This document shows, in pieces, positions 18,053 to 26,897 of a DNA stretch of 64,000 nt; within the stretch, counting starts at the first letter, position 1, and each line of letters starts with the position of its first letter. The notes under the pieces are model-generated. The model had not been told where the DNA came from, searched no databases, and saw nothing but the letters and a program-made list of their open reading frames with translations. Made by a program: the position numbers and the translations under genes. The stretch is from Hyphomicrobiaceae bacterium (lineage in GTDB: Bacteria; Pseudomonadota; Alphaproteobacteria; Rhizobiales; Hyphomicrobiaceae): contig JACKJH010000002.1 in NCBI GenBank assembly GCA_020638055.1, forward strand, positions 434,001 through 498,000, given 5' to 3'.

Positions 18053-18602
18053 CCACCGGCTAAAGCCGGTGGCTTCAGGTTACGGCTCAAAGCCGGATCG
18101 GTCCGCCCTACGGCGGACTATACGACCTTGAAGTCATCGTCAGGCTCGGGCGGCTTCTGGTTCTTGATGTAATCCATCCACATTTCATCGGTCACGTTTC
18201 CACTTGATGACACCCAATAGCCCCGCGCCCACAAATGTTGCCCCCAGTAGCGCTTACGCAGGCTTTTGAACTCCGACAGAAGCTTGTGAGAGCTTTTGCC
18301 TTTCAGATACTGTACCGCACGGGAAACCGACAGGTTCGGCGGTATCGATACCAGCAAGTGGACATGATCCCGATTGATCGCACCGGCGTGGATTTGCATC
18401 TCGTGAGCACGTGCGATCTCCCGCACAAGCTCACGACAGCGAAGTCCCACATCGCCACCCAAAATCTCATAACGATACTTCGTCACCCAGACCAAATGAT
18501 ACTTGCAGTCCCATACCGTATGACTGCCACGTTTGTAGTTCTCCATCCCCGGATGCTACGCATCCTGTCGCCTGAAGGCGAGGGGTTTACCGATCCCCTA
18601 TA
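18053..18602 (-). mobile_element. IS200/IS605-type insertion element (short, tnpA only)
   Basis: A single TnpA gene bounded by hairpins, as in IS200. One hairpin lies beyond the 3' end (18053-18072, CCACCGGC-TAAA-GCCGGTGG) and one upstream of the 5' end (18568-18581, TCGCC-TGAA-GGCGA). A smaller hairpin (18551-18565) lies in the leader. No TnpB is present. Exact ends are not defined; the range is approximate. A 16-bp direct repeat (CCGCTGCGCACTTCAG) lies on both sides at 18029-18044 and 18652-18667; the right copy belongs to a RIME-like module. Confidence 0.75.
18118..18546 (-). CDS. tnpA: IS200-type HUH (Y1) transposase TnpA
   Basis: 142-aa single-strand DNA transposase. The HUH motif is seen in RDHVHLLV (about 61-68) and the catalytic Tyr is expected in the helix following GQHLWARGYWVSSSGN (candidate Tyr in MWMDYIKNQ). 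Opening MENYKRGSHTVWDCKYHLVWVTKYR is typical of IS200 transposases. Full length for the family, so possibly active. Confidence 0.92.
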   Translation of the reverse strand: MENYKRGSHTVWDCKYHLVWVTKYRYEILGGDVGLRCRELVREIARAHEMQIHAGAINRDHVHLLVSIPPNLSVSRAVQYLKGKSSHKLLSEFKSLRKRYWGQHLWARGYWVSSSGNVTDEMWMDYIKNQKPPEPDDDFKVV

Positions 18603-18607
18603 AGAGA

Positions 18608-18681
18608 CTCTAAACATGGACTTTGATTTCTGCCATGTTTTTCACGCCGAACCGCTGCGCACTTCAGCTAAACATGGTCTA
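18608..18681. repeat. Partial RIME-like element of the second type, at the selO 3' end
   Basis: Module between TA at 18611-18612 and TA at 18680-18681: CCATGTTTTTCACGCCGAACCGCTGCGCACTTCAGCTAAACATGG. It matches the second module of the element at 26711-26811 (TTCACGCCGAACCGC...ACTTC.GCT.AACATG). The first palindrome is missing, apparently replaced by the IS200 end. The right-hand CTA of the repeat is the selO stop codon TAG on the minus strand. Confidence 0.65.
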
Positions 18682-20193
18682 AGTCCCGCAGAATGTTGCT
18701 GACACCACCTCCTCTGGAAGTGGTGGTTTTGTATAGAGATCCATACCGGGCTGCTCTTCAAACGGTCTCGAAAGAACTTCGACAAGTGTTTCGAATTTCG
18801 TGAGATCGCCATTGGTCTCTGCGGCTTTGATGGCCGCCTCAATGAGATGATTGCGCGGTATATAAAGCGGATTGGTGGCCAGCATCATTTCACGGCGCTT
18901 CATCACATCAAGCGCTTCATGCGCGCCACGCGCCCGCCAGGCATCAAGCCAGGCCGTCAGTCCTTCTGGATTGCCTGGGGCAAACATCTCGTGCAGTTCC
19001 GACAAATCGGCATCTTCAGCAACAGCATCACACAACCGGCGAAACGTCATTGTGAAATCAGCACCGGCTGCACGCATGAGACCAAGCAGTTGCGTTACCA
19101 ATGCACCATCGTTCTCATCATCCTGAAGCAACCCGATCTTTCTTTTAAGTCCGCTGAAATAGACTTCTGAAAAAAACGTGGGAAACTTCTCCAATACAGC
19201 GGTTGCATCCGCCACGGCGGCATCCTCATCGGTGTTAATCAAAGGCAGCAACGTCTCGCCCAGCCGCGCCAGGTTCCATTGTGCGATCGAGGGCTGGCTG
19301 CCGTAGGCATATCGTCCGTGCTGATCGATGGAACTAAAGACCGTTGCGGGGTCGAATGCATCCATGAACGCACACGGACCGTAATCAATCGTCTCACCTG
19401 CGATAGACATATTATCGGTGTTCATGACGCCATGTATGAAACCAATGAGAAGCCATGACGCCACGAGCGCCGCCTGACGCGCGCTGATTTGTTCAAACAG
19501 CGCCATGTATGGCCGCTCGGCGCTTTTCAGTTCTGGATAAAACCGGTCGATCACGTGGTCGGCAAGTAGGCGCAACCCTTCGACGTCAGAACGCGCAGCG
19601 AAATACTGGAATGTGCCAACGCGAATGTGACCGCGCGCAACCCGCGTGAGCACCGCCCCAGGGAGCGGGCCATCGCGAAAAACATATTCACCAGTCATCA
19701 CCGCCGCCAGCGACCGTGTCGTGGGGATACCCAGTGCCGCCATCGCTTCACTGACTATATACTCCCGCAATACAGGCCCGAGCGCTGCCCGGCCGTCCCC
19801 CATCCTCGAAAACCGTGTCGGCCCCGATCCCTTCAACTGTATATCCCAGCGCAAACCATCGCGCCCGACAACTTCACCAAGAAGGATCGCGCGCCCGTCA
19901 CCCAACTGCGGTACGAAACCTCCAAACTGATGCCCGGCGTAGGCCATGGCGATCGGCTCCGCACCCTCGGGAACCTGGTTGCCCGACAGCATCGCAACGC
20001 CGGCCTTTGACGTCAGGGCGGCGACATCGAGACCGAGCATCTCCGCCAGGGCTTCATTCACCTTGATGAGCTGGGGATCCTTAACCGGTGTCGGCGCCAA
20101 TCGTTCAAAAAAGCGATCCGGCAGCCGCTGATAGCTGTTGTCGAATGCAAAGCCCGGATCACCACCTGATTGTGATTGGCCAGCCCCGTCCAT
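18679..20193 (-). CDS. selO: Protein adenylyltransferase SelO (YdiU / UPF0061)
   Basis: 504-aa pseudokinase-fold enzyme that AMPylates protein Ser/Thr/Tyr and is linked to redox stress. Family signatures: MAYAGHQFGGFVPQLGDGRA (about 83-102, near the N-terminus), WDIQLKGSGPTRFSR (about 115-130, active-site Lys) and HGVMNTDNMSI (about 253-263, catalytic Asp/Asn). The C-terminal TFCGT ending has the conserved Cys near the terminus, the position of selenocysteine in eukaryotic SelO. The stop codon overlaps a repeat junction (18679-18681). Divergent from pepN across 330 bp. Confidence 0.95.
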   Translation of the reverse strand: MDGAGQSQSGGDPGFAFDNSYQRLPDRFFERLAPTPVKDPQLIKVNEALAEMLGLDVAALTSKAGVAMLSGNQVPEGAEPIAMAYAGHQFGGFVPQLGDGRAILLGEVVGRDGLRWDIQLKGSGPTRFSRMGDGRAALGPVLREYIVSEAMAALGIPTTRSLAAVMTGEYVFRDGPLPGAVLTRVARGHIRVGTFQYFAARSDVEGLRLLADHVIDRFYPELKSAERPYMALFEQISARQAALVASWLLIGFIHGVMNTDNMSIAGETIDYGPCAFMDAFDPATVFSSIDQHGRYAYGSQPSIAQWNLARLGETLLPLINTDEDAAVADATAVLEKFPTFFSEVYFSGLKRKIGLLQDDENDGALVTQLLGLMRAAGADFTMTFRRLCDAVAEDADLSELHEMFAPGNPEGLTAWLDAWRARGAHEALDVMKRREMMLATNPLYIPRNHLIEAAIKAAETNGDLTKFETLVEVLSRPFEEQPGMDLYTKPPLPEEVVSATFCGT

Positions 20194-20523
20194 GTTTTCG
20201 CCTCCAATTTCGTCCCGGCAGAATGATCCCGATATATCGCACGGTGTTCTAGCCCGCCTTTCTCACGATGGTATGGCCGTCATCGCGCTGGCGCGGACGA
20301 CCGCTGCGTCGGGCGGCTCAACCGTAGACCACCGCATCTAAGCGCGAACATTCGCAGCCACAAGATCAAGTGGCAGCCCGAGCCACCAACGCGAACCTGT
20401 GCAATAACCACACGCCATAGATGAAAGTATGCTAGTCACGCTGCTGAACCAACCCTGTGTGGAAACGCCCATAGACTTGCGATCATGCGGCAAACACAGC
20501 AACACGATAATTGAGAACACGGA
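20194..20523. other. selO-pepN divergent intergenic region
   Basis: 330 bp that must carry both promoters. No strong dyad or known operator was recognised and no gene is apparent. Confidence 0.4.
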
Positions 20524-23175
20524 ATGAAAACCGATACGCCTCGCCCGATCAATCTTAAGGACTATAAACCACCGTCTTATCTGATCGACGAGGTTTCTCT
20601 GGATGTGCACCTTGATCCCAACCGCACCCGCGTTCACGCAACGCTCTCAATGCGGCCCAATCCCGGCATCAAAGCTGCGGGCCCGTTGCGCCTGGACGGA
20701 GAGCAAATCGAACTTGAACTCATCAGGCTCGACAACGTCGAACTGACACGCAAAAAAGATTACGTACTCAACGAATCCGGCTTGACGTTGAAGGCGCCGC
20801 CAAAAAAACCGTTCCGCCTGGAAATCGTCACGAACATAGACCCCGAAGCCAACAAGTCGCTGTCGGGCCTGTATCTATCGCGGGGCATCTACTGCACACA
20901 ATGCGAAGCGCATGGCTTTCGCCGCATAACCTATTTTCTAGACAGGCCAGATGTCCTTTCAACCTACACCGTGCGCATAGAGGCAGACGCAGACGTGGCG
21001 CCAGTGCTGTTGTCGAATGGCAACCTTGTCGAACGAGGAACGTTGAAAAAATCAAATCGTAATTTCGCAGTCTGGCACGATCCACATCCCAAGCCCTGCT
21101 ACTTGTTCGCACTCGTTGGTGGCGACCTGGCATCCATCAATTCGACCTTCAATACGTGCTCCGGGCGCAATGTCGAGCTGCGGGTCTATGTGGAGCACGG
21201 CAAGCAAGACCGCGCGGCGTGGGCGATGGATAGCCTCAAGCGCTCCATGGCGTGGGACGAGAAACGCTTCGGGCGTGAATACGACCTCGACATTTTCAAC
21301 ATTGTTGCAGTCTCAGATTTCAATATGGGAGCAATGGAAAACAAGGGTCTCAATATCTTCAACGACCGTTTGGTTCTGGCCTCACCTGAAACCGCGACAG
21401 ATACAATTTTCGAGGCTATTGAAAGCGTCGTTGCCCATGAATACTTCCACAACTGGACCGGCAACCGCATCACCTGCCGTGATTGGTTTCAACTGTGCCT
21501 GAAGGAAGGGCTGACCGTCTACCGCGACCAGGAATTTTCTGGCGATGAACGCTCAAGAAGCGTGCAACGCATTACTGACGTCCGCCAGCTTCGCACGCAC
21601 CAGTTCCCCGAGGACGCAGGCCCGCTCGCCCATCCCGTCCGCCCGTCCTCCTATATCGAGATCAACAACTTCTACACTGCAACGGTCTATGAGAAAGGCG
21701 CCGAACTCGTTCGCATGCTGGCAACAATTCTCGGAGAAAAGCAGTTTCGTGCAGGCATGGATTTGTATTTCGAGCGTCATGACGGGGACGCCGCCACAGT
21801 CGAGGATTTCATAGCTTGTTTCGCCGACGTTTCAGGTCGTGACCTTTCGCACTTCATGACCTGGTACGAGCAGGCCGGCACGCCTGAACTGGTATGCAAG
21901 CTGATACATGACAAACGCAGCAAGACGGCCACGTTGAACGTCGAACAGGTGCTGCCGGCAACACCAGGTCAAGCCCAGAAAAAGCCGCTACAGATTCCGC
22001 TGCGCCTGGGCCTCATCGGCCCTGAGGGCAATGACTTGGAGCTGGAGAGCGATGACTGCGAAATGATCCACAACGACATCGTCCTGGTAACAAAACGCTC
22101 TCAGTCGTTTCGCTTCAAGAACATCGCGGAGCGCCCGGTGCCCTCATTGCTGCGCGGCTTTTCAAGTCCGGTGAACCTGACGCTAGACATCTCCGACAGG
22201 GATCTTGAGTTCCTGATGGCCAACGACAGCGATCTATTCAACCGATGGCAGGCCGCCAACACGTATGCGACACGCAACATCATTCACATTGTCGATGCGC
22301 TCAAGAACGGCAAACGCAGCAGCCGCGGCGTCAGCTACGCCAGAGCGTTGGGTGCATCCATTACAGATGAAGCACTCGAGCCTGCCTACCGCGCGGAACT
22401 CTTGAAGCTTCCAAGCCAAGCCGATATCGCTCGCGAGATTGGACGAGGCGTCGATCCCGGCCTCATCTATCGTGCCCACCGGCAACTCTCCAAAGTGATT
22501 GCAAGAACTCTAACGGCGGAACTGAAAAAGCTCTACCGTACCATGTCGAGCACCGCACCGTTTGCTGCCGATGCCGACAGTGTCGGCCGCCGCGCGTTAC
22601 GCAATGCCGTCTTGACACAACTTGTCACGAGCGGCCAGTCCAACAACATTGAACTGGCGCTGCGTCACTTCGATAATGCCAGGAATATGACTGATGAGGC
22701 GCATGCCTTGTACCTGCTGGCTGCGACATCAGGTGCTGCACGCGACAAGGCACTCGATCGCTTCTACAAACGGTGGAAGCACGATCATCTTGTCATCGAC
22801 ACCTGGTTCACTGCGCAGGCTATCGCGCCGTTGCCCTTGACCATCAAGCGCGTGAAGCAACTGGTCGAGCACCCATTGTTTTCAATCACGACACCAAACA
22901 AGGTGCGCGCCGTCGTTGGCAATTTCGCCACGTTGAACCCAGTGCAATTCAATCGCACGGATGGTGCGGGCTATGCGTTCGTTACCGAACAACTACTTGC
23001 CGTAGATCGCTTCAATCCGCAGATTTCCGCGCGCATTATCGGTGCCTTCAGAAGCTGGCGATCCCTCGAACCCACGCGCAGCCGGCAGGCAAAAAAGGCA
23101 CTCACAAAAGTTGCTTCGACACCAAATATTTCAAAAGACATTTACGAGATGGTGACACGTATGCTTGATGGCTAA
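20524..23175 (+). CDS. pepN: Aminopeptidase N (M1 family metallopeptidase)
   Basis: 883-aa cytosolic zinc aminopeptidase for peptide turnover. The exopeptidase motif GAMENKG (about 268-274) and zinc motif HEYFHNWTGNR (HExxH, about 304-308) are present, with the third ligand Glu in LKEGLTVYRDQEF (about 327). Four-domain length equals E. coli PepN (870 aa). ATG at 20524. Followed by T-rich sequence that may terminate transcription (23196-23230). Confidence 0.97.
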   Translation: MKTDTPRPINLKDYKPPSYLIDEVSLDVHLDPNRTRVHATLSMRPNPGIKAAGPLRLDGEQIELELIRLDNVELTRKKDYVLNESGLTLKAPPKKPFRLEIVTNIDPEANKSLSGLYLSRGIYCTQCEAHGFRRITYFLDRPDVLSTYTVRIEADADVAPVLLSNGNLVERGTLKKSNRNFAVWHDPHPKPCYLFALVGGDLASINSTFNTCSGRNVELRVYVEHGKQDRAAWAMDSLKRSMAWDEKRFGREYDLDIFNIVAVSDFNMGAMENKGLNIFNDRLVLASPETATDTIFEAIESVVAHEYFHNWTGNRITCRDWFQLCLKEGLTVYRDQEFSGDERSRSVQRITDVRQLRTHQFPEDAGPLAHPVRPSSYIEINNFYTATVYEKGAELVRMLATILGEKQFRAGMDLYFERHDGDAATVEDFIACFADVSGRDLSHFMTWYEQAGTPELVCKLIHDKRSKTATLNVEQVLPATPGQAQKKPLQIPLRLGLIGPEGNDLELESDDCEMIHNDIVLVTKRSQSFRFKNIAERPVPSLLRGFSSPVNLTLDISDRDLEFLMANDSDLFNRWQAANTYATRNIIHIVDALKNGKRSSRGVSYARALGASITDEALEPAYRAELLKLPSQADIAREIGRGVDPGLIYRAHRQLSKVIARTLTAELKKLYRTMSSTAPFAADADSVGRRALRNAVLTQLVTSGQSNNIELALRHFDNARNMTDEAHALYLLAATSGAARDKALDRFYKRWKHDHLVIDTWFTAQAIAPLPLTIKRVKQLVEHPLFSITTPNKVRAVVGNFATLNPVQFNRTDGAGYAFVTEQLLAVDRFNPQISARIIGAFRSWRSLEPTRSRQAKKALTKVASTPNISKDIYEMVTRMLDG

Positions 23176-23195
23176 AAAAATATAATTACTTGTAA

Positions 23196-23230
23196 TTGTT
23201 ATGTTTTTTCGTTTTTTAAATCGTTTTTAA
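23196..23230 (+). terminator. Possible pepN terminator (T-rich tract)
   Basis: A small dyad AATTAC-TT-GTAATT (about 23184-23197) is followed by GTTATG and runs of six T, six T and five T. The stem is weak, so termination is a guess. Confidence 0.4.
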
Positions 23231-23416
23231 AGATGCCAATAATGGAAATAGAGACACACAATCATCTGAATAATATTTTCTTGACGGCCACAATTTAATC
23301 TCCCTCGACAAGTGAGTCGCGATTGGGCGACACTGATATTGCGATTCGCTTCGAGGGCAACGAAGCCGCGTCGTATGAGGGCGATAAAAGCAACGAGAAT
23401 TCGTGGAGAAACTGGG

Positions 23417-24499
23417 ATGGCGTGGACTTCGTCCGCCGGCCCACAGGGGGCGTGTGTGCTCGACGGTGGCGCGTCGAGCCAGAATGTTTGCAGGACGGGC
23501 AAAGCCGCCAGGCGCACCGTTTTCGGGCGCAGGGCGCGACCACTGGCACTGGCCGCCACGGCCCATTTGTGCGGATTTGCGGCCATCTCCCCCTTTGCTG
23601 CTGACGAGCCAATTATTGCGCTACCCGTGCTTATCGGATTGGTTGTCTCCTATTTCAGCCTTTCTCGCCTCCCCTCCCTACCTATTGCGCACGAGGCTAG
23701 AGAACAGTGTTTCAACGAGCCAACAGCGCGTGGCAAAGACCGTCCAATCAATGGCAATCAAACAACGCACGCAAGTCCAGTTCCACCCATAAAGCTGAAA
23801 CCCACAGACATGCCGGACGACCTGCGCAGCGAGTTGATGGCGCGTGTCAGTCACGAGTTGCGCACGCCACTCAATGCTGTGGTGGGATTTTCAGATCTTA
23901 TGGGCCATCAAATGTTCGGTCCGCTGGGTCATCCGCGCTATGAAGAGTATGTCAGCCACATTCGCGAAAGCAGTAAGAAGCTGTTGAAGTCCGCGGAAGA
24001 TACGCTCGCGATGACTTCTCTTATCGCAAAATCTACCCATAGCAGTGATCGCGAAACCATGCTCCTGAGCGGGCTGGTACACGATGTAGGCCACTCGATC
24101 ATCACGGACATGCACCGTGCGGGCATTGCAGTTGCAATCGATATCGACAGGGATATTGAGGTCAACGCACACCGCCGTGCATTGCGGCAGGCGCTGGTCA
24201 ACGTATTGCACGAAGCAGCCAATCAGGCTGAAACAGGTGCCACCGTGTCGATTAGCGCCACAGCAGATCTCGATAAGGTGGCGTTCCTTATTACCGCTGA
24301 TCGGATAGCGGAGCCAACCGTGGAGGTACAACGCTCCTTGCCGCTTTGCCTTGCGCGCACACTTCTCGAACTTGACGGGTGTAGCCTGTTTGAAAACCCA
24401 GCCCACTACGCGCCCTGGTCGGTGCTTCTCTCTCTCGACGGAGCAATCCAGCCTGATTTCTTCGCCAGCACCGCCAGGGCAGTGATGCACGCTTACTGA
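23417..24499 (+). CDS. Membrane histidine kinase-like protein with degenerate ATPase domain
   Basis: 360-aa protein. Start at 23417 (MAWTSSAGPQG) is supported by GGAG eight bases upstream; the frame is open 35 codons earlier. Two hydrophobic segments (about 48-80, LALAATAHLCGFA and IIALPVLIGLVVSYF) are followed by a HisKA dimerisation domain with an intact H-box SHELRTPLNAVVGF (His about 146). The C-terminal ATPase-like domain keeps LRQALVNVL, but the N-box Asn is replaced (HEAANQA) and the G1 DxGxG and G2 GxGLGL motifs are gone. Probably cannot autophosphorylate; it may act as a phosphatase, scaffold or phosphotransfer partner. No response regulator is adjacent. Confidence 0.75.
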   Translation: MAWTSSAGPQGACVLDGGASSQNVCRTGKAARRTVFGRRARPLALAATAHLCGFAAISPFAADEPIIALPVLIGLVVSYFSLSRLPSLPIAHEAREQCFNEPTARGKDRPINGNQTTHASPVPPIKLKPTDMPDDLRSELMARVSHELRTPLNAVVGFSDLMGHQMFGPLGHPRYEEYVSHIRESSKKLLKSAEDTLAMTSLIAKSTHSSDRETMLLSGLVHDVGHSIITDMHRAGIAVAIDIDRDIEVNAHRRALRQALVNVLHEAANQAETGATVSISATADLDKVAFLITADRIAEPTVEVQRSLPLCLARTLLELDGCSLFENPAHYAPWSVLLSLDGAIQPDFFASTARAVMHAY

Positions 24500-24533
24500 A
24501 ACAGGGCACATCACAAATAGAGTTGGCCAACGT

Positions 24534-24717
24534 TAGAGCGTCGTGCGTTATATCGGGATCATTCTGCCGCGGCGAATTTGGTCCAAGATCTAGCCGGCCG
24601 GCGCCGGGCGTAGCGGTGTTACGATCAAGACGGACGGCGAAGGAATTGGGCCAAATTCGCCCGGCCCTTCGGGTTTCCATGCGGCGGCCGACCAGTGCGT
24701 CGAGCGATTTGTCCGTA
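24534..24717. repeat. Partial copy of the MITE found in the di-haem oxidoreductase gene
   Basis: Begins TA-GAGCGTCGTGCG (24534 on) and matches 14700-14880 for about 180 bp, with shared blocks CATTCTGCCG, GCGTAGCGG, CGGCCCTTCGGGTTT, GCGGCGGCCG, CCAGTGCGTCG and GCGATTTGTCCGT. Similarity stops at about 24717; no right terminal repeat is seen, so the copy is truncated. It lies between two convergent genes. Confidence 0.75.
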
Positions 24718-24767
24718 GCAGAGCGTCGGCGAAACCGGCGATTTCCAGTCTGAACCCTATATTTTGA

Positions 24768-25298
24768 TCAAGATTCGTCGTCGTGACGGCGATGCTTCTT
24801 TCGTTTCTGCAGCACCTGGCTTGCGAATGTTTTGCGCTCATCTGCGGTCATGCGCGCAACGAGTTCAGCAAAATCAGCCGACGACTGCTCCTTAACGCTC
24901 AGCCGTGCGCTGGTCATGCGCGCCAATGCCGCATCGAATGCCGCCTTATCGAATGGCTCGCGCATCATGATCTCGCGAACATCGCGGCGAAGTTGGCGAA
25001 TGTTACGGCGTCCGACATGGACAGCCTCTCGCCAGGATTTCACCAGTTTACCCAATTCCTCACGGCGGGCCTGTGGGAGTTTATCCAAAAAGTTGCGCAT
25101 ACCATGCCGATGGTCGTCGTGACCATGGCGATGTGCCAGAATACGCCCGCCGACGACGCCAGCCACCAACATGTTCGTCATCAAGGAAAGCAACAGAATT
25201 CCGACGATCCAACGTGGTGTATTACCAAGGCTTCGACCCTTGTCATGGCGCCCATCGCCAGGAATGCCACTGCCAGAACCTTCCCGATCGCCCGTCAT
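24768..25298 (-). CDS. Periplasmic heavy-metal sensor / CpxP-like protein
   Basis: 176-aa membrane-anchored protein. One N-terminal membrane segment (about 30-52, IVGILLLSLMTNMLVAGVVGG) is followed by a His-rich stretch (RHGHDDHRHG) and helical LTXXQ-like segments with many Arg/Glu, as in the heavy-metal resistance (Spy/CpxP/CnrX-type) family PF13801. The start ATG overlaps the stop of the upstream anti-sigma-like gene (TAATG), so translation is coupled. Likely the sensing partner of the sigma/anti-sigma pair, as CnrX or NccX is for CnrY/H; this role is inferred. Confidence 0.8.
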   Translation of the reverse strand: MTGDREGSGSGIPGDGRHDKGRSLGNTPRWIVGILLLSLMTNMLVAGVVGGRILAHRHGHDDHRHGMRNFLDKLPQARREELGKLVKSWREAVHVGRRNIRQLRRDVREIMMREPFDKAAFDAALARMTSARLSVKEQSSADFAELVARMTADERKTFASQVLQKRKKHRRHDDES

Positions 25299-25894
25299 TA
25301 GAGCAATTCCTCTACGATCTGATCAAAACTTTCATCCCCCAATTCAAGCTGCTGCAATTCCAAACCGTCCCCGGCACCAGCCACTGCAACATCCTGTTGC
25401 ATGGCCGGCCAAATGAGATCGCTATTGGACATTACAGTTGTTCCAGCAAGAATGCCGATTGCAAACGACGCCGCCAGCATGCCCAGCGATACAATCGGTC
25501 CGCGGCGTGCACCTAGCAGCGAGCTAAAAACAATACCCGTCATGGGCCTGTTGTTGCTGCTGCGAGCTTCATCAAGGTGACCGCGACTTGGATTGGCGGC
25601 AGGGCGCACGCTATCGGCATCCACGTCTTCGCCTGCCCAGCGCCCCTCTTTCTCGGCCATCACTGAAATTTGCGTGGTCAACGAGGCAAGCCGCGCCTCA
25701 CCTAACCGCGGTGCATTTGCCACGATGCGATCGAGCGCCTGAGCGTGTGATACGCATGCAGCGGCTTCCTCATCGGTTTTGACCAACAAAACCATCTTTG
25801 CACGTTCGGCCGCCGGCCATCGCTCCGGATTGCCTCCATAAATGTCGACCAAGTATTGCAACCGCTCGATTTCCACTCGTATTTGCCTGGTCAT
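25298..25894 (-). CDS. Anti-sigma factor-like membrane protein
   Basis: 198-aa protein, start taken at 25894 (MTRQIRVEIERLQYLVDIYGGNPERWP). GGTGGAG precedes the ATG; an upstream in-frame start at 25993 would overlap the sigma gene. The N-terminal ~70 residues are cytosolic and helical; one membrane segment lies near 138-160 (IVSLGMLAASFAIGILAGTTVM); the C-terminal acidic tail is periplasmic. Position directly after an ECF sigma gene and before a heavy-metal sensor indicates an anti-sigma factor. No zinc-binding HxxxCxxC motif is seen, so it is not a ZAS-type anti-sigma. Confidence 0.7.
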   Translation of the reverse strand: MTRQIRVEIERLQYLVDIYGGNPERWPAAERAKMVLLVKTDEEAAACVSHAQALDRIVANAPRLGEARLASLTTQISVMAEKEGRWAGEDVDADSVRPAANPSRGHLDEARSSNNRPMTGIVFSSLLGARRGPIVSLGMLAASFAIGILAGTTVMSNSDLIWPAMQQDVAVAGAGDGLELQQLELGDESFDQIVEELL

Positions 25895-25946
25895 CGCTCC
25901 ACCACCAATCCAACCAATCTGGTTGCAAACTCCAAACAAAGAGTTG

Positions 25947-26606
25947 TCAGCCACCCTCACCCGCCGATACCAACGCCCGCCAATCCGGCTCAAGCAGCGT
26001 CTTCAACTTGCGCCGAGCCCGTGCGAGCAAGGATTCAACGGCTTCATCGGAGATATCCATGCTCGTTGCCACCTCACGTTGGCTTAGTCCCTCGAAATGA
26101 AACAGGGTCAGAGCCAAACGTTGGCGCTCGGGTAACTCCTGCAAGGCAAGATCAACGCGCGCCGCTAATTCTTCCCCTTCCAGGTCTTTCAATTGACTTG
26201 GTGCCTCGGGAACCTCCGGCACTTCGTCGGTAACCGTGACTCGCCGCTTCGACCTGATGCGGTCAATTGCAAGGTTTGAAACCACGCGACGCAGCCACGG
26301 ACCGACACCGTTCTGGTCGATCTTCAATCCAGCCCCGAGACGCCACAACTTCAAGAACGCTTCCTGCGTGACGTCTTCGGCCTCGCTATCATCACCGAGC
26401 ATGCGTCGCGCAATACCTGCAACAACGGCTACATGCCGGGAAACGAGAGCAGCAAAAGCTTCGCTGTCTCCGGCCGCCATTGCCGTAACAAGATCAGCGT
26501 CTGCCACCGCCTCCGCGGCACCATCCGATGGCGCAAAATTGAGACGTTGGCTCGCTTCCACGAACAGACGCATCCTCTGCATCATGCAGGCCCGCGCTCC
26601 GGGCAC
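25947..26606 (-). CDS. ECF-family RNA polymerase sigma factor
   Basis: Up to 219 aa. Region 2 (AFAALVSRHVAVVAGIARRMLGDDSEAEDVTQEAFLKLW, about 50-90) and region 4 (LPERQRLALTLFHFEGLSQREVATSMDISDEAVESLLARARRKLK, about 158-203) are canonical for sigma-24-type factors. The start is uncertain: GTG at 26606 has AGAGG close by, while ATG at 26573 is an alternative. It directs RNA polymerase to a small stress regulon, probably controlled by the two downstream genes with which it forms an operon. The palindrome TGACGTCA at 26674-26681 lies in its upstream region. Confidence 0.9.
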   Translation of the reverse strand: MPGARACMMQRMRLFVEASQRLNFAPSDGAAEAVADADLVTAMAAGDSEAFAALVSRHVAVVAGIARRMLGDDSEAEDVTQEAFLKLWRLGAGLKIDQNGVGPWLRRVVSNLAIDRIRSKRRVTVTDEVPEVPEAPSQLKDLEGEELAARVDLALQELPERQRLALTLFHFEGLSQREVATSMDISDEAVESLLARARRKLKTLLEPDWRALVSAGEGG

Positions 26607-26710
26607 CGCCTCTTTTATTACCGTAACTCACGCGCCCCGAAACATTGGGCCTGAGGTCGAAGGCCGGGGTACGTGACGTCATTTTCACGCCAAACCTCCC
26701 CGGCCCCCGA

Positions 26711-26813
26711 GAGCGCGTTCACTTTTCATGGAATCGCGAACGCGCTCTATTTTCTTTTATTTTGAGCATGTTCTTCACGCCGAACCGCGTACACTTCGGC
26801 TGAACATGCTCTA
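26711..26813. repeat. Second-type two-palindrome repeat (same plan as RIME, different sequence)
   Basis: First palindrome 26711-26747 (37 bp, GAGCGCGTTC...GAACGCGCTC), TA at 26748-26749, second module 26750-26811 (62 bp, palindrome GAGCATGTTC...GAACATGCTC), TA at 26812-26813. Only the termini (GAGCGC, GCTCTA) resemble the RIME copies; the inside is different. Lies between the EF-hand gene and the sigma gene. Confidence 0.75.
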
Positions 26814-26897
26814 GTTTTTGGACAATTACCCGTCGCGTACAACCCCAAGGCTATCGTAAGCGCCGTGCTTCATGTCCTGCCGTCAAAAACACCGAAG

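Noticed and set aside
25297..25312. TTAGAGCAATTCC at the anti-sigma/metal-sensor junction as a repeat end
   Set aside because: The bases are the stop codon and last codons of the anti-sigma-like gene and no palindrome follows.
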